A stretch of 64,000 bases of DNA from the NCBI GenBank assembly GCA_036384795.1, contig DASVLP010000032.1, positions 1-64,000 on the forward strand, given 5' to 3'. The translations under genes were made by a program, and so were the position numbers. The stretch's first letter is position 1, and each line of letters starts with the position of its first letter. Shown in pieces: positions 1-7,602 of the stretch. The DNA is from Andeanibacterium sp036384795. GTDB lineage: Bacteria > Pseudomonadota > Alphaproteobacteria > Sphingomonadales > Sphingomonadaceae. Under the pieces are notes generated by a model. That model saw only the letters and a list, made by a program, of their open reading frames with translations. It ran no database searches and was not told the origin of the DNA.

Positions 1-2
1 CA

Positions 3-272
3 GTGGTCGCGCCGCAGCCGGCGGCCGAGCGGACCGCGAGCGCGGCCGGGCCATGGAAAGTGCAGCTCGGCGTGTTCTCGGTGCCGGGCAACGCCGAGCG
101 GCTGTGGGCCCAGGTCCAGAACTTGGCCGAAGTCTCCGGCAAGAATCGCTTGCTCGTGCCCGCCGGCAAGCTGACAAAGCTGCTCGCGGGCGGGTATGCG
201 AGCGAAGGGGACGCTTCCGCCGCCTGCCAACGCCTGAAGCAGGCGGGCCACGACTGCGTGGTCACCAGGTAG
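3..272 (+). CDS. SPOR-domain protein, C-terminal fragment
   Basis: This is the 3' end of a gene that begins before the window. The visible 89 residues hold a Pro/Ala-rich linker followed by a complete SPOR domain (about residues 17-89), recognisable from the opening WKVQLGVFS, the internal LLAGGYAS and the closing repeat-like half ASAACQRLKQAGHDC. SPOR domains bind peptidoglycan stripped of stem peptides, usually at the division septum. In sphingomonads such domains often end TPR proteins or RlpA-type lipoproteins, but the missing N-terminus prevents a finer call. The GTG at position 3 is not claimed as the real start. A DUF418 gene follows 37 bases later on the same strand. Confidence 0.75.
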   Translation: MVAPQPAAERTASAAGPWKVQLGVFSVPGNAERLWAQVQNLAEVSGKNRLLVPAGKLTKLLAGGYASEGDASAACQRLKQAGHDCVVTR

Positions 273-309
273 GTTTCGGCGCACCGTTCCGCGCCGGCGG
301 GAGGGCTGG

Positions 310-1551
310 ATGGCGGACGAGGCGGCGTGTGAGGATCTGCCCGAAGCCGCGCCGCAACGTCTGGTCACGCTCGACTTCATCCGCGGGATCGCGGTGCTCG
401 GCATCCTGGTCGCCAATATCGTTGCCTTCAGCTCGCCGGTGATCGCCTACAGCTGGCCGGGCGGCTACCTCGTGCCGGCGCCCGGCGACCGTTGGATCTG
501 GCTGGTCCAGTACGTGCTGATCGACGGCAAGATGCGCGGCCTGTTCAGCCTGCTGTTCGGCGCGAGCATGCTGCTGTTCCTCGAGCGCGCCTGGGCCCGC
601 GGTGCGGGCGGCTGGCTGCAGGCGCGGCGGCTGTTGTGGCTGATGCTGTTCGGGCTCGCCCATTTCTACTTGCTGTTCTGGGGCGATATCCTGTTCCTCT
701 ATGGCATCGCGGGCCTCGTCGCGCTGCTGTTCGTGCGGCATGAGCCCTATAAATTGCTGGGGCTCGGCATCGCCTGGTACCTTGCCGGCGCGCTGTATCT
801 CACCGCAGTCACGAGCATTTCGGTGACCGCCGAAGGCGCGGCCTCGGGCATCGCCCATGCCCCGGCGGTGCAAGGCACCGCGCAGGCGGTCGCGAAGGCC
901 CGCCGCGAGCTCGGCGCGTTCGCCACCGGCAGCTATCCGGCCGAGGTCTCGTTCATCGCGCGCGAGCATTCCGGGGTGCTGCGGCAATATCCGCTGTTCG
1001 CGCTGATCGAGACCGTACCGTGGATGCTGATCGGGATGGCGCTCTACGGCTACGGTCTGTTCGACGGCCGGCTCGAGCGGCGGCTGCTGCTCCGCTGGGG
1101 CTGGATCGGCTTTCTCAGCGGGCTCGCGCTAAGCGTGCCGCTGGGGCTGTTGGCGCTGAGGGAAGGTTTTCCGTTCTATCTCACCCGGTTCGTGTTCGAC
1201 GACATCGGGCAATTGCCGCGCCTGCCGATGACGCTGGGGCTCGCGGCGCTGCTGGCCGCCTGGGCCCCGCGCGCGGCGCGCACGCGGCTGGGCGGGCGGA
1301 TCGTCGCGGCGGGCCGGATGGCGTTCAGCAACTACGTCGGGACTTCGGCGCTGATGATGCTGATCTTTCGCCACTGGGCGCTCGGATTCTATGGAGAGCT
1401 CACCCGGGCACAGCTGCTGATGCCGACGGTGCTCGGCTGGGTGCTGATCCTCGCCTGGTCGAAACCGTGGCTTGCGCGTTTCCGCTACGGCCCGCTCGAA
1501 TGGTGCTGGCGCTGCCTGACCTATTGGCGGCTGTTCCGCTTCCGGCGCTGA
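310..1551 (+). CDS. DUF418 family membrane protein (YeiB-like)
   Basis: A 413-residue polytopic inner-membrane protein. The N-terminus carries the family opening RLVTLDFIRGIAVLGIL at about residues 17-33, then several hydrophobic segments. The C-terminal third is the DUF418 domain, with GRMAFSNYVGTSALMM and the closing GPLEWCWRCLTYW. A GGGAGG ribosome site lies just before the ATG. The molecular role of the family is not established; a transport or acyltransferase-like function has been suggested for related proteins. It stands between the SPOR gene and bfd without obvious functional linkage to either. The family call is secure, the function unknown. Confidence 0.85.
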   Translation: MADEAACEDLPEAAPQRLVTLDFIRGIAVLGILVANIVAFSSPVIAYSWPGGYLVPAPGDRWIWLVQYVLIDGKMRGLFSLLFGASMLLFLERAWARGAGGWLQARRLLWLMLFGLAHFYLLFWGDILFLYGIAGLVALLFVRHEPYKLLGLGIAWYLAGALYLTAVTSISVTAEGAASGIAHAPAVQGTAQAVAKARRELGAFATGSYPAEVSFIAREHSGVLRQYPLFALIETVPWMLIGMALYGYGLFDGRLERRLLLRWGWIGFLSGLALSVPLGLLALREGFPFYLTRFVFDDIGQLPRLPMTLGLAALLAAWAPRAARTRLGGRIVAAGRMAFSNYVGTSALMMLIFRHWALGFYGELTRAQLLMPTVLGWVLILAWSKPWLARFRYGPLEWCWRCLTYWRLFRFRR

Positions 1552-1597
1552 GCCTCGCCCTCATCCGCAAGCGCGACGAACAACTAACCCTTGCTAT

Positions 1598-1612
1598 TGC
1601 GAGCTATTCGCA
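1598..1612. promoter_or_regulatory. candidate Fur box upstream of bfd
   Basis: The 15-base sequence TGCGAGCTATTCGCA has perfect 5-base arms (TGCGA/TCGCA) around a 5-base centre. It lies 32 bases before the bfd start. Its layout resembles alphaproteobacterial Fur operators, and bfd genes are typically iron-repressed, so iron control by Fur is the natural inference. Binding has not been shown. Confidence 0.55.
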
Positions 1613-1644
1613 TTAGATGGAGTGAAATCGTTTCGGAGATTCGC

Positions 1645-1839
1645 GTGTACGTCTGTGTCTGCAATGCCATCCGCGAAAGCGAGCTGCGCGAAGCCGCGCG
1701 CCTGCATGGCGGCGATCCGGACGCGGTCTACGAAAAGCTCGGCTGCCGCCCGCAATGCGGCTCATGCCTCGACGAGGCGGCGATGATCCTGATCGAGGAA
1801 CGCGGTTTGGCGCCGCAAGTCGAGCTCGCCACGGGCTGA
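1645..1839 (+). CDS. bfd: bacterioferritin-associated ferredoxin
   Basis: A 64-residue [2Fe-2S] protein that docks on bacterioferritin and passes electrons to its haem so that stored ferric iron is released as Fe(II). The four cluster cysteines are in the family pattern: C4 and C6 (VYVCVCNAI) and C38 and C41 (QCGSC), with an extra C34. I chose the GTG at 1645 because the family begins directly at this CxC segment; an upstream in-frame TTG would add 18 residues lacking family character and would run over the Fur-like palindrome. The partner bfr follows 134 bases downstream, so the pair forms an iron store-and-release module. It is likely iron-repressed through the upstream palindrome. Confidence 0.92.
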   Translation: MYVCVCNAIRESELREAARLHGGDPDAVYEKLGCRPQCGSCLDEAAMILIEERGLAPQVELATG

Positions 1840-1854
1840 GCGGCCCTTTTCCCG

Positions 1855-1873
1855 GATAACGATAATAGTTCTC
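1855..1873. promoter_or_regulatory. second Fur-like box between bfd and bfr
   Basis: The 19-base sequence beginning GATAACGATAATAG resembles the classical Fur consensus (GATAATGATAATCATTATC), matching at most positions of the first two hexamers and less well in the third. It directly precedes the hairpin at 1874-1897. If functional it could give bfr its own iron response, but AT-rich spacers can produce such matches by chance. Confidence 0.35.
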
Positions 1874-1897
1874 AAAACCGCAGAATCCTGCGGTTTT
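1874..1897 (+). terminator. perfect hairpin after bfd
   Basis: AAAACCGCAG, a 4-base AATC loop and CTGCGGTTTT form an uninterrupted 10-bp stem ending in four T residues. This is the usual form of a Rho-independent terminator, and the A/T-flanked stem would work in both directions. It most likely ends the bfd transcript and makes bfr a separate unit or a partial read-through gene. Confidence 0.7.
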
Positions 1898-1973
1898 CTG
1901 GCGTTTTGCGCTTGTCTCCCACGGCGCGCAGGCGCATGCTCAGCCAATCCCGCAACCACTCCGCGAGGCTGCC

Positions 1974-2453
1974 ATGCAGGGCGACGCGAAAGTCATCGAA
2001 TTCCTCAACCGGGCGCTCACCAACGAGCTGACCGCGATCAACCAGTACTGGCTGCACTATCGCACGCTGCACCACTGGGGCGTCGCCAGGCTCGCCGAGA
2101 AGGAGCGCGCGGAATCGATCGACGAGATGAAGCATGCGGACAAGCTTGCCGACCGCGTGCTGTTCCTCGACGGACTGCCGAACTTCCAGGCGATCGGCAA
2201 GCTGAAGGTCGGCGAGACGGTCGAGGAGATCCTGCGCGCCGATCTCGCGCTCGAGATGGAAGCGATCCCTTTGCTGCGCGATGCGATCCAGCACTGCGAG
2301 CAAGTGCGCGATTACGTCAGCCGCGAGCTGTTCGAGGAGATTCTCGAAAGCGAAGAGGAGCATGTCGATTTCCTGGAAACGCAGTTCGACATGATCGCGC
2401 GGATGGGCCTCCAGAATTACGTCCAGCTGCAGGGCAAGCCGGCGGAGGATTGA
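1974..2453 (+). CDS. bfr: bacterioferritin
   Basis: A 159-residue haem-containing ferritin, the same length class as E. coli Bfr. All dinuclear ferroxidase ligands are present at the classical positions: E18, E51, H54, E94, E127 and H130. The haem-ligand methionine M52 is also intact. Twenty-four subunits form a shell that oxidises Fe(II) and stores ferric mineral in the cytoplasm; Bfd, encoded just upstream, reduces it for release. A Fur-like motif and a strong hairpin lie in the 134-base gap, so transcription may be partly independent of bfd. Start and function are clear. Confidence 0.97.
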   Translation: MQGDAKVIEFLNRALTNELTAINQYWLHYRTLHHWGVARLAEKERAESIDEMKHADKLADRVLFLDGLPNFQAIGKLKVGETVEEILRADLALEMEAIPLLRDAIQHCEQVRDYVSRELFEEILESEEEHVDFLETQFDMIARMGLQNYVQLQGKPAED

Positions 2454-2563
2454 GCTTTGTTCAGCCCGGAAGCGGAAGCTGACCGGCTGATACTTTCGCT
2501 TGCTTGCGCGCAGGCAGCGCGATCCACAGCTTGCGGTCTCCTCTCGTGCGGGAGATCGCGCAA

Positions 2564-3013
2564 ATGAACGGGGCCAGCAGTCTTTCCTACGCCGGCGTGA
2601 TGCTGCTCGCCGGAATGGCGATCCCGGTGATGGCCGCAATGTCTTCCGGGATCGGCGTGAGGGTCGCCAATCCCTCGTTCGCCACTTCGACCGTATTCGC
2701 GATCGCCTTCTTGGTCACCGCGATTGCTGCGGTCGCGACGGGTTTCCCGCGCCTTGCGCAGATCGCGTCGGTTCCGCCTTACCTCTATCTGGGCGGCTTG
2801 TGCGTGGCGTTCTACGGCCTCTCGATCACGTTCGTCGCCCCGCGCTTCGGCCTCGCCAACGCGATCTTCTGCGTGCTGGTCGGCCAGATCGTTGCCGCCG
2901 CGCTGATCGACAACTTCGGCTGGTTCGGCACCCCGCAAGCAAAACTCGACGGCACCCGCTTGCTCGGCATGGCAGTGATGGTCGCCGGGTTGTTCCTGGC
3001 GAAGAAGTCCTAA
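2564..3013 (+). CDS. DMT-family transporter, YdcZ/DUF606 type
   Basis: A 149-residue hydrophobic protein with about five membrane helices. The family signature is the C-terminal ALIDNFGWFG followed by a final helix, as in the short YdcZ (DUF606) permeases of the drug/metabolite transporter superfamily, which work as small homo- or heterodimers. The ATG at 2564 has a GGGAG site about ten bases upstream; the longer frame from 2504 lacks one. Substrate unknown. Its stop codon overlaps the stop of the convergent brnA by four bases. A single-gene YdcZ without a paired partner is common. Confidence 0.75.
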   Translation: MNGASSLSYAGVMLLAGMAIPVMAAMSSGIGVRVANPSFATSTVFAIAFLVTAIAAVATGFPRLAQIASVPPYLYLGGLCVAFYGLSITFVAPRFGLANAIFCVLVGQIVAAALIDNFGWFGTPQAKLDGTRLLGMAVMVAGLFLAKKS

Positions 3014-3306
3014 GCGGATTTCTTCTCCAGTGCCTCGCGCAGTGCCTCGTTCATCCGCGTCTGCCAGCCCGGCCCGCTCGCCCGCCAGCCTTCGATCACG
3101 TCGGGGTCAAGCCGCAGGGTGAGCGACTTCTTTGCGTGCGGCTTGGTCGAGCCGATCGGGCGGCCGCGCCTCGCTTTCGCGAAGGCTGCCGCCAGCTCGG
3201 GAAAATCGCTGATCGGACGGGCCCGGCGGAAATCCTCCTCGGTCCATTCGGGGTTGTCATCGTCGAACACCACCGGCTTCTCGTTGGACATCCTGCTGTC
3301 AGACAT
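3010..3306 (-). CDS. brnA: BrnA-type antitoxin
   Basis: A 98-residue protein encoded directly after the brnT toxin and overlapping it by eight bases. The C-terminal half has the ribbon-helix-helix DNA-binding fold expected of BrnA (KKSLTLRLDPDVIEGWR, then the helix WQTRMNEALREAL). The N-terminal part (NPEWTEEDFRRARP) is the typical acidic toxin-binding region. BrnA neutralises BrnT and represses the operon. An internal ATG at 3291 is an alternative start. Gene order toxin-antitoxin is normal for brnTA. Known from family: type II system; inferred here: active, since both frames are intact. Confidence 0.88.
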   Translation of the reverse strand: MSDSRMSNEKPVVFDDDNPEWTEEDFRRARPISDFPELAAAFAKARRGRPIGSTKPHAKKSLTLRLDPDVIEGWRASGPGWQTRMNEALREALEKKSA

Positions 3307-3535
3307 GACGCTTCACTTCCTTCCAATGCGCACGGCGCAAGCTGATGATCCGAACGATATCACCACGCAGGGTGACGGCCGCACAATACCAGCAACCATC
3401 GATCAGGCCGTAGATGCGAAGGCGCGGCTCTGCGAACCGGGCACCGGCCACGACCGCCGCCTGTTCGAAATCGACCGTACGCCCGAGCGAAATGCCGTGC
3501 TTCGCGACATTTGCCGCGTCGTACTCGATTTCCAT
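3299..3535 (-). CDS. brnT: BrnT-type ribonuclease toxin
   Basis: A 78-residue member of the BrnT family, whose RelE-like fold cleaves RNA and stops growth under stress until BrnA is resynthesised. Recognisable features are the opening EIEYDAANVAKHGIS (family EWDPAKAAANLRKHGVS), the central strand YGLIDGC and the closing RIISLRRAHWKEVKRH, which carries the conserved C-terminal basic residues. The ATG at 3535 is preferred to a TTG one codon earlier; neither has a clear ribosome site. The pair lies between a permease and der, is transcribed towards the permease, and shows no flanking repeats. Confidence 0.88.
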   Translation of the reverse strand: MEIEYDAANVAKHGISLGRTVDFEQAAVVAGARFAEPRLRIYGLIDGCWYCAAVTLRGDIVRIISLRRAHWKEVKRHV

Positions 3536-3592
3536 CAATCAACCGTAGGGTCGAATAATTGCAAGAGCAACGCGAACCCGGTCGATTTCGGA

Positions 3593-4960
3593 TCAACCCT
3601 TGGCGAACGGGTTCTTCGGGCTCCTGAGCGTCAGCCGGATCGGCACCGAGCCGAACCCGAGCTCGCGCCGGATGCCGTTCACCAGGTAGCGGCGATAGCT
3701 TTCCGGCAGCTCGTCGAGACGCGTGCCGAACACCACGAAGCTCGGCGGGCGGCTCTTGATCTGGGTGATGTAGCGCAGCTTGATCCGCTTGCCGCCGGGC
3801 GCGGGCGGCGGGTTCGCCTCGAGCGCGTCGTCGAACCAGCGGTTGAGCCCGGCGGTGGGCACGCGGCGGCTCCAGGTCTCGCGCAGCTCGAACGCGGCGG
3901 CGATCAGCGCGTCGAGCCCTTTGCCCGTCCGCGCCGACACGCTGAACAGCGGGACCCCGCGCACTTGCGCGAGCCCATCGTCGAGCGCGCCGCGGATGCC
4001 GTTGAACAGCGCCGAGGGCCCTTCGGCCACGTCCCACTTGTTGATCGCGACGATCAGCGCCCGGCCTTCCTCGAGCACCATGTCCGCGATCTTGAGATCC
4101 TGGTGCTCGAGGCCCTGGGTCGCGTCGAGCAGCAGCACCACGACTTCGGCGAAATCGATCGCGCGGCGGGCGTCGGCGACCGAGAGCTTCTCGAGCTTCT
4201 CGACCACGCGCGCTTTCTTGCGCATCCCGGCGGTGTCGATCAGGCGGATCGCGCGGGTATCGCCGGTCTTGGGATCGCTCCATTGCCAATCGACCGCGAT
4301 CGAATCGCGCGTGATCCCCGCCTCGGGGCCGGTCAGCAGCCGGTCTTCGCCGACCATCCGGTTGATCAGGGTCGATTTGCCGGCATTCGGCCGGCCGACG
4401 ATCGCCAGCTTGAGCGGCCCTTGCCGCTCTTCGTCCTCATCCTCGGTGGGCAGCTCGACATCGCCGGGTTCGATCAGCGGCTGCAGCGCCTCGAACAGGT
4501 CGCCGAGGCCTTCGCCATGCTCGGCCGAAAACGGCACCGGCTCGCCCAGTCCGAGCGAGAACGCCTCGAGCACGCCGCCGTCGCCGGCGCGGCCTTCGGC
4601 CTTGTTGGCGACCAGCACCACCGGCACGCTCTGCTCGCGCAGCCAGCGGCCGATCTCCTCGTCGAGCGGCGTGACCCCCGCCCGCGCGTCGATCACGAAC
4701 AACGCCGCATCGGCGCCTTGCAGCGAGACTTCGGTTTGCGCGCGCATCCGCCCGGGCAGGCTATGCGGGTCTTCGTCTTCCCAGCCCGCGGTGTCGACCA
4801 CGGTGAAATCGAGCCCCAGCAGGCTCGCCTCGCCGAACCGGCGGTCGCGGGTGACGCCCGGCTGGTCGTCGACCAGCGCGAGCTTCTTGCCGACCAGCCG
4901 GTTGAACAGCGTCGATTTGCCCACGTTGGGCCGGCCGATGATGATGACTTGCGGCAGCAT
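3593..4960 (-). CDS. der: ribosome-assembly GTPase Der (EngA)
   Basis: A 455-residue tandem GTPase needed for maturation of the 50S subunit. The first G domain has its P-loop at residues 9-17 (GRPNVGKST), the G3 motif DTAG near 56 and NKAE near 119. After an acidic linker (residues 171-180) the second G domain has its P-loop at 189-197 (GRPNAGKST), DTAG and NKWD. A KH-like C-terminal domain ends in PIRLTLRSPKNPF. All nucleotide-binding motifs are intact. It starts 57 bases downstream of the DUF3297 gene on the same strand, so the two may be cotranscribed. Confidence 0.97.
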   Translation of the reverse strand: MLPQVIIIGRPNVGKSTLFNRLVGKKLALVDDQPGVTRDRRFGEASLLGLDFTVVDTAGWEDEDPHSLPGRMRAQTEVSLQGADAALFVIDARAGVTPLDEEIGRWLREQSVPVVLVANKAEGRAGDGGVLEAFSLGLGEPVPFSAEHGEGLGDLFEALQPLIEPGDVELPTEDEDEERQGPLKLAIVGRPNAGKSTLINRMVGEDRLLTGPEAGITRDSIAVDWQWSDPKTGDTRAIRLIDTAGMRKKARVVEKLEKLSVADARRAIDFAEVVVLLLDATQGLEHQDLKIADMVLEEGRALIVAINKWDVAEGPSALFNGIRGALDDGLAQVRGVPLFSVSARTGKGLDALIAAAFELRETWSRRVPTAGLNRWFDDALEANPPPAPGGKRIKLRYITQIKSRPPSFVVFGTRLDELPESYRRYLVNGIRRELGFGSVPIRLTLRSPKNPFAKG

Positions 4961-5017
4961 GCCCGCGCGAGGTGGCGCTTGCGGACAGCGTTGGCAAGCG
5001 AAAGCGGGTAGTCGAAC

Positions 5018-5347
5018 TTACGCCTTCGCGACCGGCGCGTCGTCCCCCAGGTCCTCGTACCATGCCTCGACCGGGCCGGTCAGCTTGATCAGCAACGGCC
5101 GGCCGTTGCGGTCGACCGTCTTGCCGGCCTGGACCCGCACCCAGCCTTCGGAGATGCAATATTCATCGACGTCGCGCCGCACGCGGTCCTTGAAGCGGAT
5201 GCCGATGCCGCGCTGCAGCTTGTCGGCATCGAAATATTCGCTGAGCGGGCTCACCGACAGGCGGTCGGGCGGCACGTCGGTGCCCGAAGGGCTGACTGCG
5301 GGGGTTGCCGAGGCGGCATCATCGGGCTTGGCGCTATCGTCGTTCAT
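5018..5347 (-). CDS. DUF3297 family protein
   Basis: A 109-residue soluble protein. The first 30 residues are low-complexity (Ala/Ser/Pro/Asp); the remainder, from LSVSPLSEYFD to VEAWYED, matches the compact DUF3297 family of proteobacteria, function unknown. The ATG at 5347 is the first codon giving the family-like N-terminus; the same frame stays open far upstream, but that part is antisense to the trigger factor gene and is not coding. It lies between der downstream and a small acidic protein gene upstream (31 bases), all on the minus strand, suggesting one operon. Confidence 0.8.
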   Translation of the reverse strand: MNDDSAKPDDAASATPAVSPSGTDVPPDRLSVSPLSEYFDADKLQRGIGIRFKDRVRRDVDEYCISEGWVRVQAGKTVDRNGRPLLIKLTGPVEAWYEDLGDDAPVAKA

Positions 5348-5378
5348 GCGCCGCTCCCTAGCCGTGCGCCCGTGAAAA

Positions 5379-5594
5379 TCAATCGGGCGACATCGGGATT
5401 TCGGCCCCGCCCGGCTCGACCGGGGTTTCGGTCGGCGCGGCATCCGGCCGGTCGATGTCGCCACCGTCCGGAACGAGCTCCGGGGGAGCGCGGTCGGGTT
5501 GATCGAAATCGCCTTGGTTCGGCTGGATTTCCGCCGGGCGGCGACCCGGATCGTCGCGGTCCCCGGCGGTTGCTGGCCGGTTCTGAGTTGCCAT
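5379..5594 (-). CDS. small Asp/Pro-rich hypothetical protein
   Basis: A 71-residue predicted protein, strongly acidic and proline-rich (RPAEIQPNQGDFDQPD and similar), with no recognised domain and probably disordered. Support for it being real is a clean AAGGAA ribosome site six bases before the ATG, and its place as first gene of a minus-strand series with DUF3297 and der. The composition is unlike a chance antisense frame of a known gene, since no gene lies opposite. The function is unknown. Confidence 0.55.
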   Translation of the reverse strand: MATQNRPATAGDRDDPGRRPAEIQPNQGDFDQPDRAPPELVPDGGDIDRPDAAPTETPVEPGGAEIPMSPD

Positions 5595-5747
5595 CGGGAA
5601 TTCCTTCGCGTTGTGCTGAACAACGCCTTGCGCCCGTCCGCCGTTCCGCCGGCCGTCGTGCCGCTTGCCCTTTTCGTCCGGCCCTTGTAACGGCGGCTCC
5701 CTGTTGCGCAGGTCGGCGGATTCCGCCGCCTGCCGCTTCGCCGTACC

Positions 5748-5832
5748 GCGGGCGTGGCGGAACTGGTAGACGCGCTGGATTTAGGTTCCAGTATCGCAAG
5801 ATGTGGGGGTTCAAATCCCTTCGCCCGCACCA
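5748..5832 (+). tRNA. tRNA-Leu (anticodon UAG)
   Basis: An 85-base class II tRNA. The acceptor arm pairs GCGGGCG with CGCCCGC, followed by A and an encoded CCA. The anticodon stem CTGGA/TCCAG encloses the loop TTTAGGT, giving anticodon UAG, which reads CUN leucine codons. The T-arm has GGTTCAAATCC and a long variable arm is present, as expected for tRNA-Leu. It lies 58 bases upstream of tig on the same strand. Confidence 0.96.
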
Positions 5833-5890
5833 GGTCTTCCCGCAAGCGGAGCCGGGCAGAATAGTTCTTTAGAAGGCAAAGTTGCAAGAC

Positions 5891-7549
5891 ATGCAGATCG
5901 TCGAGACCACCAATGAAGGCCTGAAGCGGGCCTATTCGCTGACCATTCCGGCGAAGGACATCGAGGCCCGGGTCGACCGCGAGGTCAAGAAGATCGCGCC
6001 GCAGGTGCGCATGCCCGGCTTCCGCCCCGGCAAGGTCCCGGCGAACCTCGTGAAGAAGATGCACGGCGAGGCGCTGCGCGCCGACGCGCTCAACAACACG
6101 ATTCGCGAATCGGTTGACGGGCTGATCAGCGAAAAGAAGCTGCGCCCCGCGCTCCAGCCCAAGGTCGACTTCGAGGGGCAATACGAGCAGGGCAAGGATG
6201 CCCAGCTTACCGTCGAGCTCGAAGTGCTGCCGGACATCGAAGCGCCGTCGATCGAGGGGCTCAAGCTCGAGCGGCTGGTGGTTCCGGTCACCGACGCGCA
6301 AGTCGACGAGGCGATCGCGGGGCTCGCCCAGCGCCAGAAGAGCTACAAGGACGCGCCGAAGACGAAGAAGGCCGCGAACGGCGACCAGCTGATCATCGAC
6401 TTCGTCGGCAAGATCGACGATGTCGAGTTCGCCGGCGGCAAGGCGGAGGACGCGGCACTGGTGCTCGGCTCGGGCCAGTTCATTCCCGGCTTCGAGGACC
6501 AGCTCGTCGGCGTGAAGACCGGCGACAGCAAGACGATCTCGGTGACCTTCCCGGCCGATTATCCCGCGGCCGAGTTGAAGGGCAAGGAAGCGACCTTCGA
6601 CGTCACCGTGAAGCAGGTGAAGATCGAAACCGAGACCAAGCCGGACGAGGAGTTCGCGAAATCGCTCGGGCTCGAAAGCCTCGATAAGCTCAAGGAACTG
6701 CTGCGCGCCCAGCTCGAGCAGGAAACCGCCGGGCTGACCCGCACGCAGATGAAGCGCGGGCTGCTCGACGTGCTCGCCCACGACCATACCTTTGCCGTGC
6801 CGCCGACGATGGTCGAGGCCGAGTTCCAGCAGATCTGGCAACAGCTCCAGCGTGAGGCGCAGAACGAGGCCGATCCCGAGGCCGCGATGCGCGAGATCGA
6901 GGCGGAGAAGGACGATTACCGCAAGATCGCCGAGCGCCGCGTGCGGCTCGGCCTGCTGCTCTCCGAGATCGGCCAGAAGAACGGCGTCGAGGTTACCCGC
7001 CAGGAAATGGAAATGCTGATCCGCCAGGCGGCGCAGCAATACCGCGAGGAAGACCGGCAGCGGTTCGTCGATTACGTGGTCAACGATTCGGTGGCCCAGG
7101 CGCAGCTGCGCGCTCCGCTTTACGAGGACAAAGTCGTCGACTTCCTGTTCGACAAGGCCGAAGTGACCACCCGCGAAGTGACCCGCGAGCAGCTCGAGGC
7201 GGCGATCGAGGCCGAGGACGAGGCCGCAGCAGCCGAAGCGACGAAGAAGCCGGCCGCGAAGAAGGCTGCGGCCAAGCCCGCTCCGAAGAGCGAGGACGCG
7301 CCTGCCAAGGCATCCGCCAAGCCGGAGAAATCCTCCGCCAAGAAGGCCGAGGCGAAGGAAGCTCCCGCCGCCAAGAAGGATGCGGCGAAGCCGGCTTCGA
7401 AGGGCGAAGCCAAGCCGGCCCAGAAGAAAGCCGCGCCCGCGAAAAAGGAAGCGGCCAAAAAGGAGGCGGCCAAGCCCGCCGCCAAGGCTCCGGCCGAAAA
7501 AGCTCCGGCGAAGCCCGCGGCCAAGAAGGCGCCCGCGAAGAAGAAGTAA
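5891..7549 (+). CDS. tig: trigger factor with long Lys/Ala tail
   Basis: Ribosome-bound chaperone and peptidyl-prolyl isomerase that shields nascent chains. Residues 1-150 hold the ribosome-binding domain with the exit-site signature GFRPGKVP; residues about 155-245 are the FKBP-like domain (VLGSGQFIPGFEDQLVG); the rest is the chaperone arm. The canonical protein (about 430 residues) ends near residue 440; here a tail of about 110 residues built almost entirely of Lys, Ala and Pro follows, resembling histone H1. The ATG at 5891 gives the standard N-terminus, but an AGAAGG site is better spaced for the TTG at 5882, which would add three residues. clpP and clpX lie downstream. Confidence 0.96.
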   Translation: MQIVETTNEGLKRAYSLTIPAKDIEARVDREVKKIAPQVRMPGFRPGKVPANLVKKMHGEALRADALNNTIRESVDGLISEKKLRPALQPKVDFEGQYEQGKDAQLTVELEVLPDIEAPSIEGLKLERLVVPVTDAQVDEAIAGLAQRQKSYKDAPKTKKAANGDQLIIDFVGKIDDVEFAGGKAEDAALVLGSGQFIPGFEDQLVGVKTGDSKTISVTFPADYPAAELKGKEATFDVTVKQVKIETETKPDEEFAKSLGLESLDKLKELLRAQLEQETAGLTRTQMKRGLLDVLAHDHTFAVPPTMVEAEFQQIWQQLQREAQNEADPEAAMREIEAEKDDYRKIAERRVRLGLLLSEIGQKNGVEVTRQEMEMLIRQAAQQYREEDRQRFVDYVVNDSVAQAQLRAPLYEDKVVDFLFDKAEVTTREVTREQLEAAIEAEDEAAAAEATKKPAAKKAAAKPAPKSEDAPAKASAKPEKSSAKKAEAKEAPAAKKDAAKPASKGEAKPAQKKAAPAKKEAAKKEAAKPAAKAPAEKAPAKPAAKKAPAKKK

Positions 7550-7602
7550 TCCCCTGCTCGTCCGGGCATGCGGCGCATCGCACCCTCGTGCGTTGATGCC
7601 GC

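Noticed and set aside
3119..5011. 630-codon plus-strand frame opposite der and brnTA
   Set aside because: Antisense to three recognised genes, with no recognisable fold.
7250..7540. Repetitive AAG/GCC-rich DNA in the 3' part of tig as a tandem repeat or CRISPR
   Set aside because: There are no regular repeat-spacer units; it is simply Lys/Ala codon repetition in a continuing frame.
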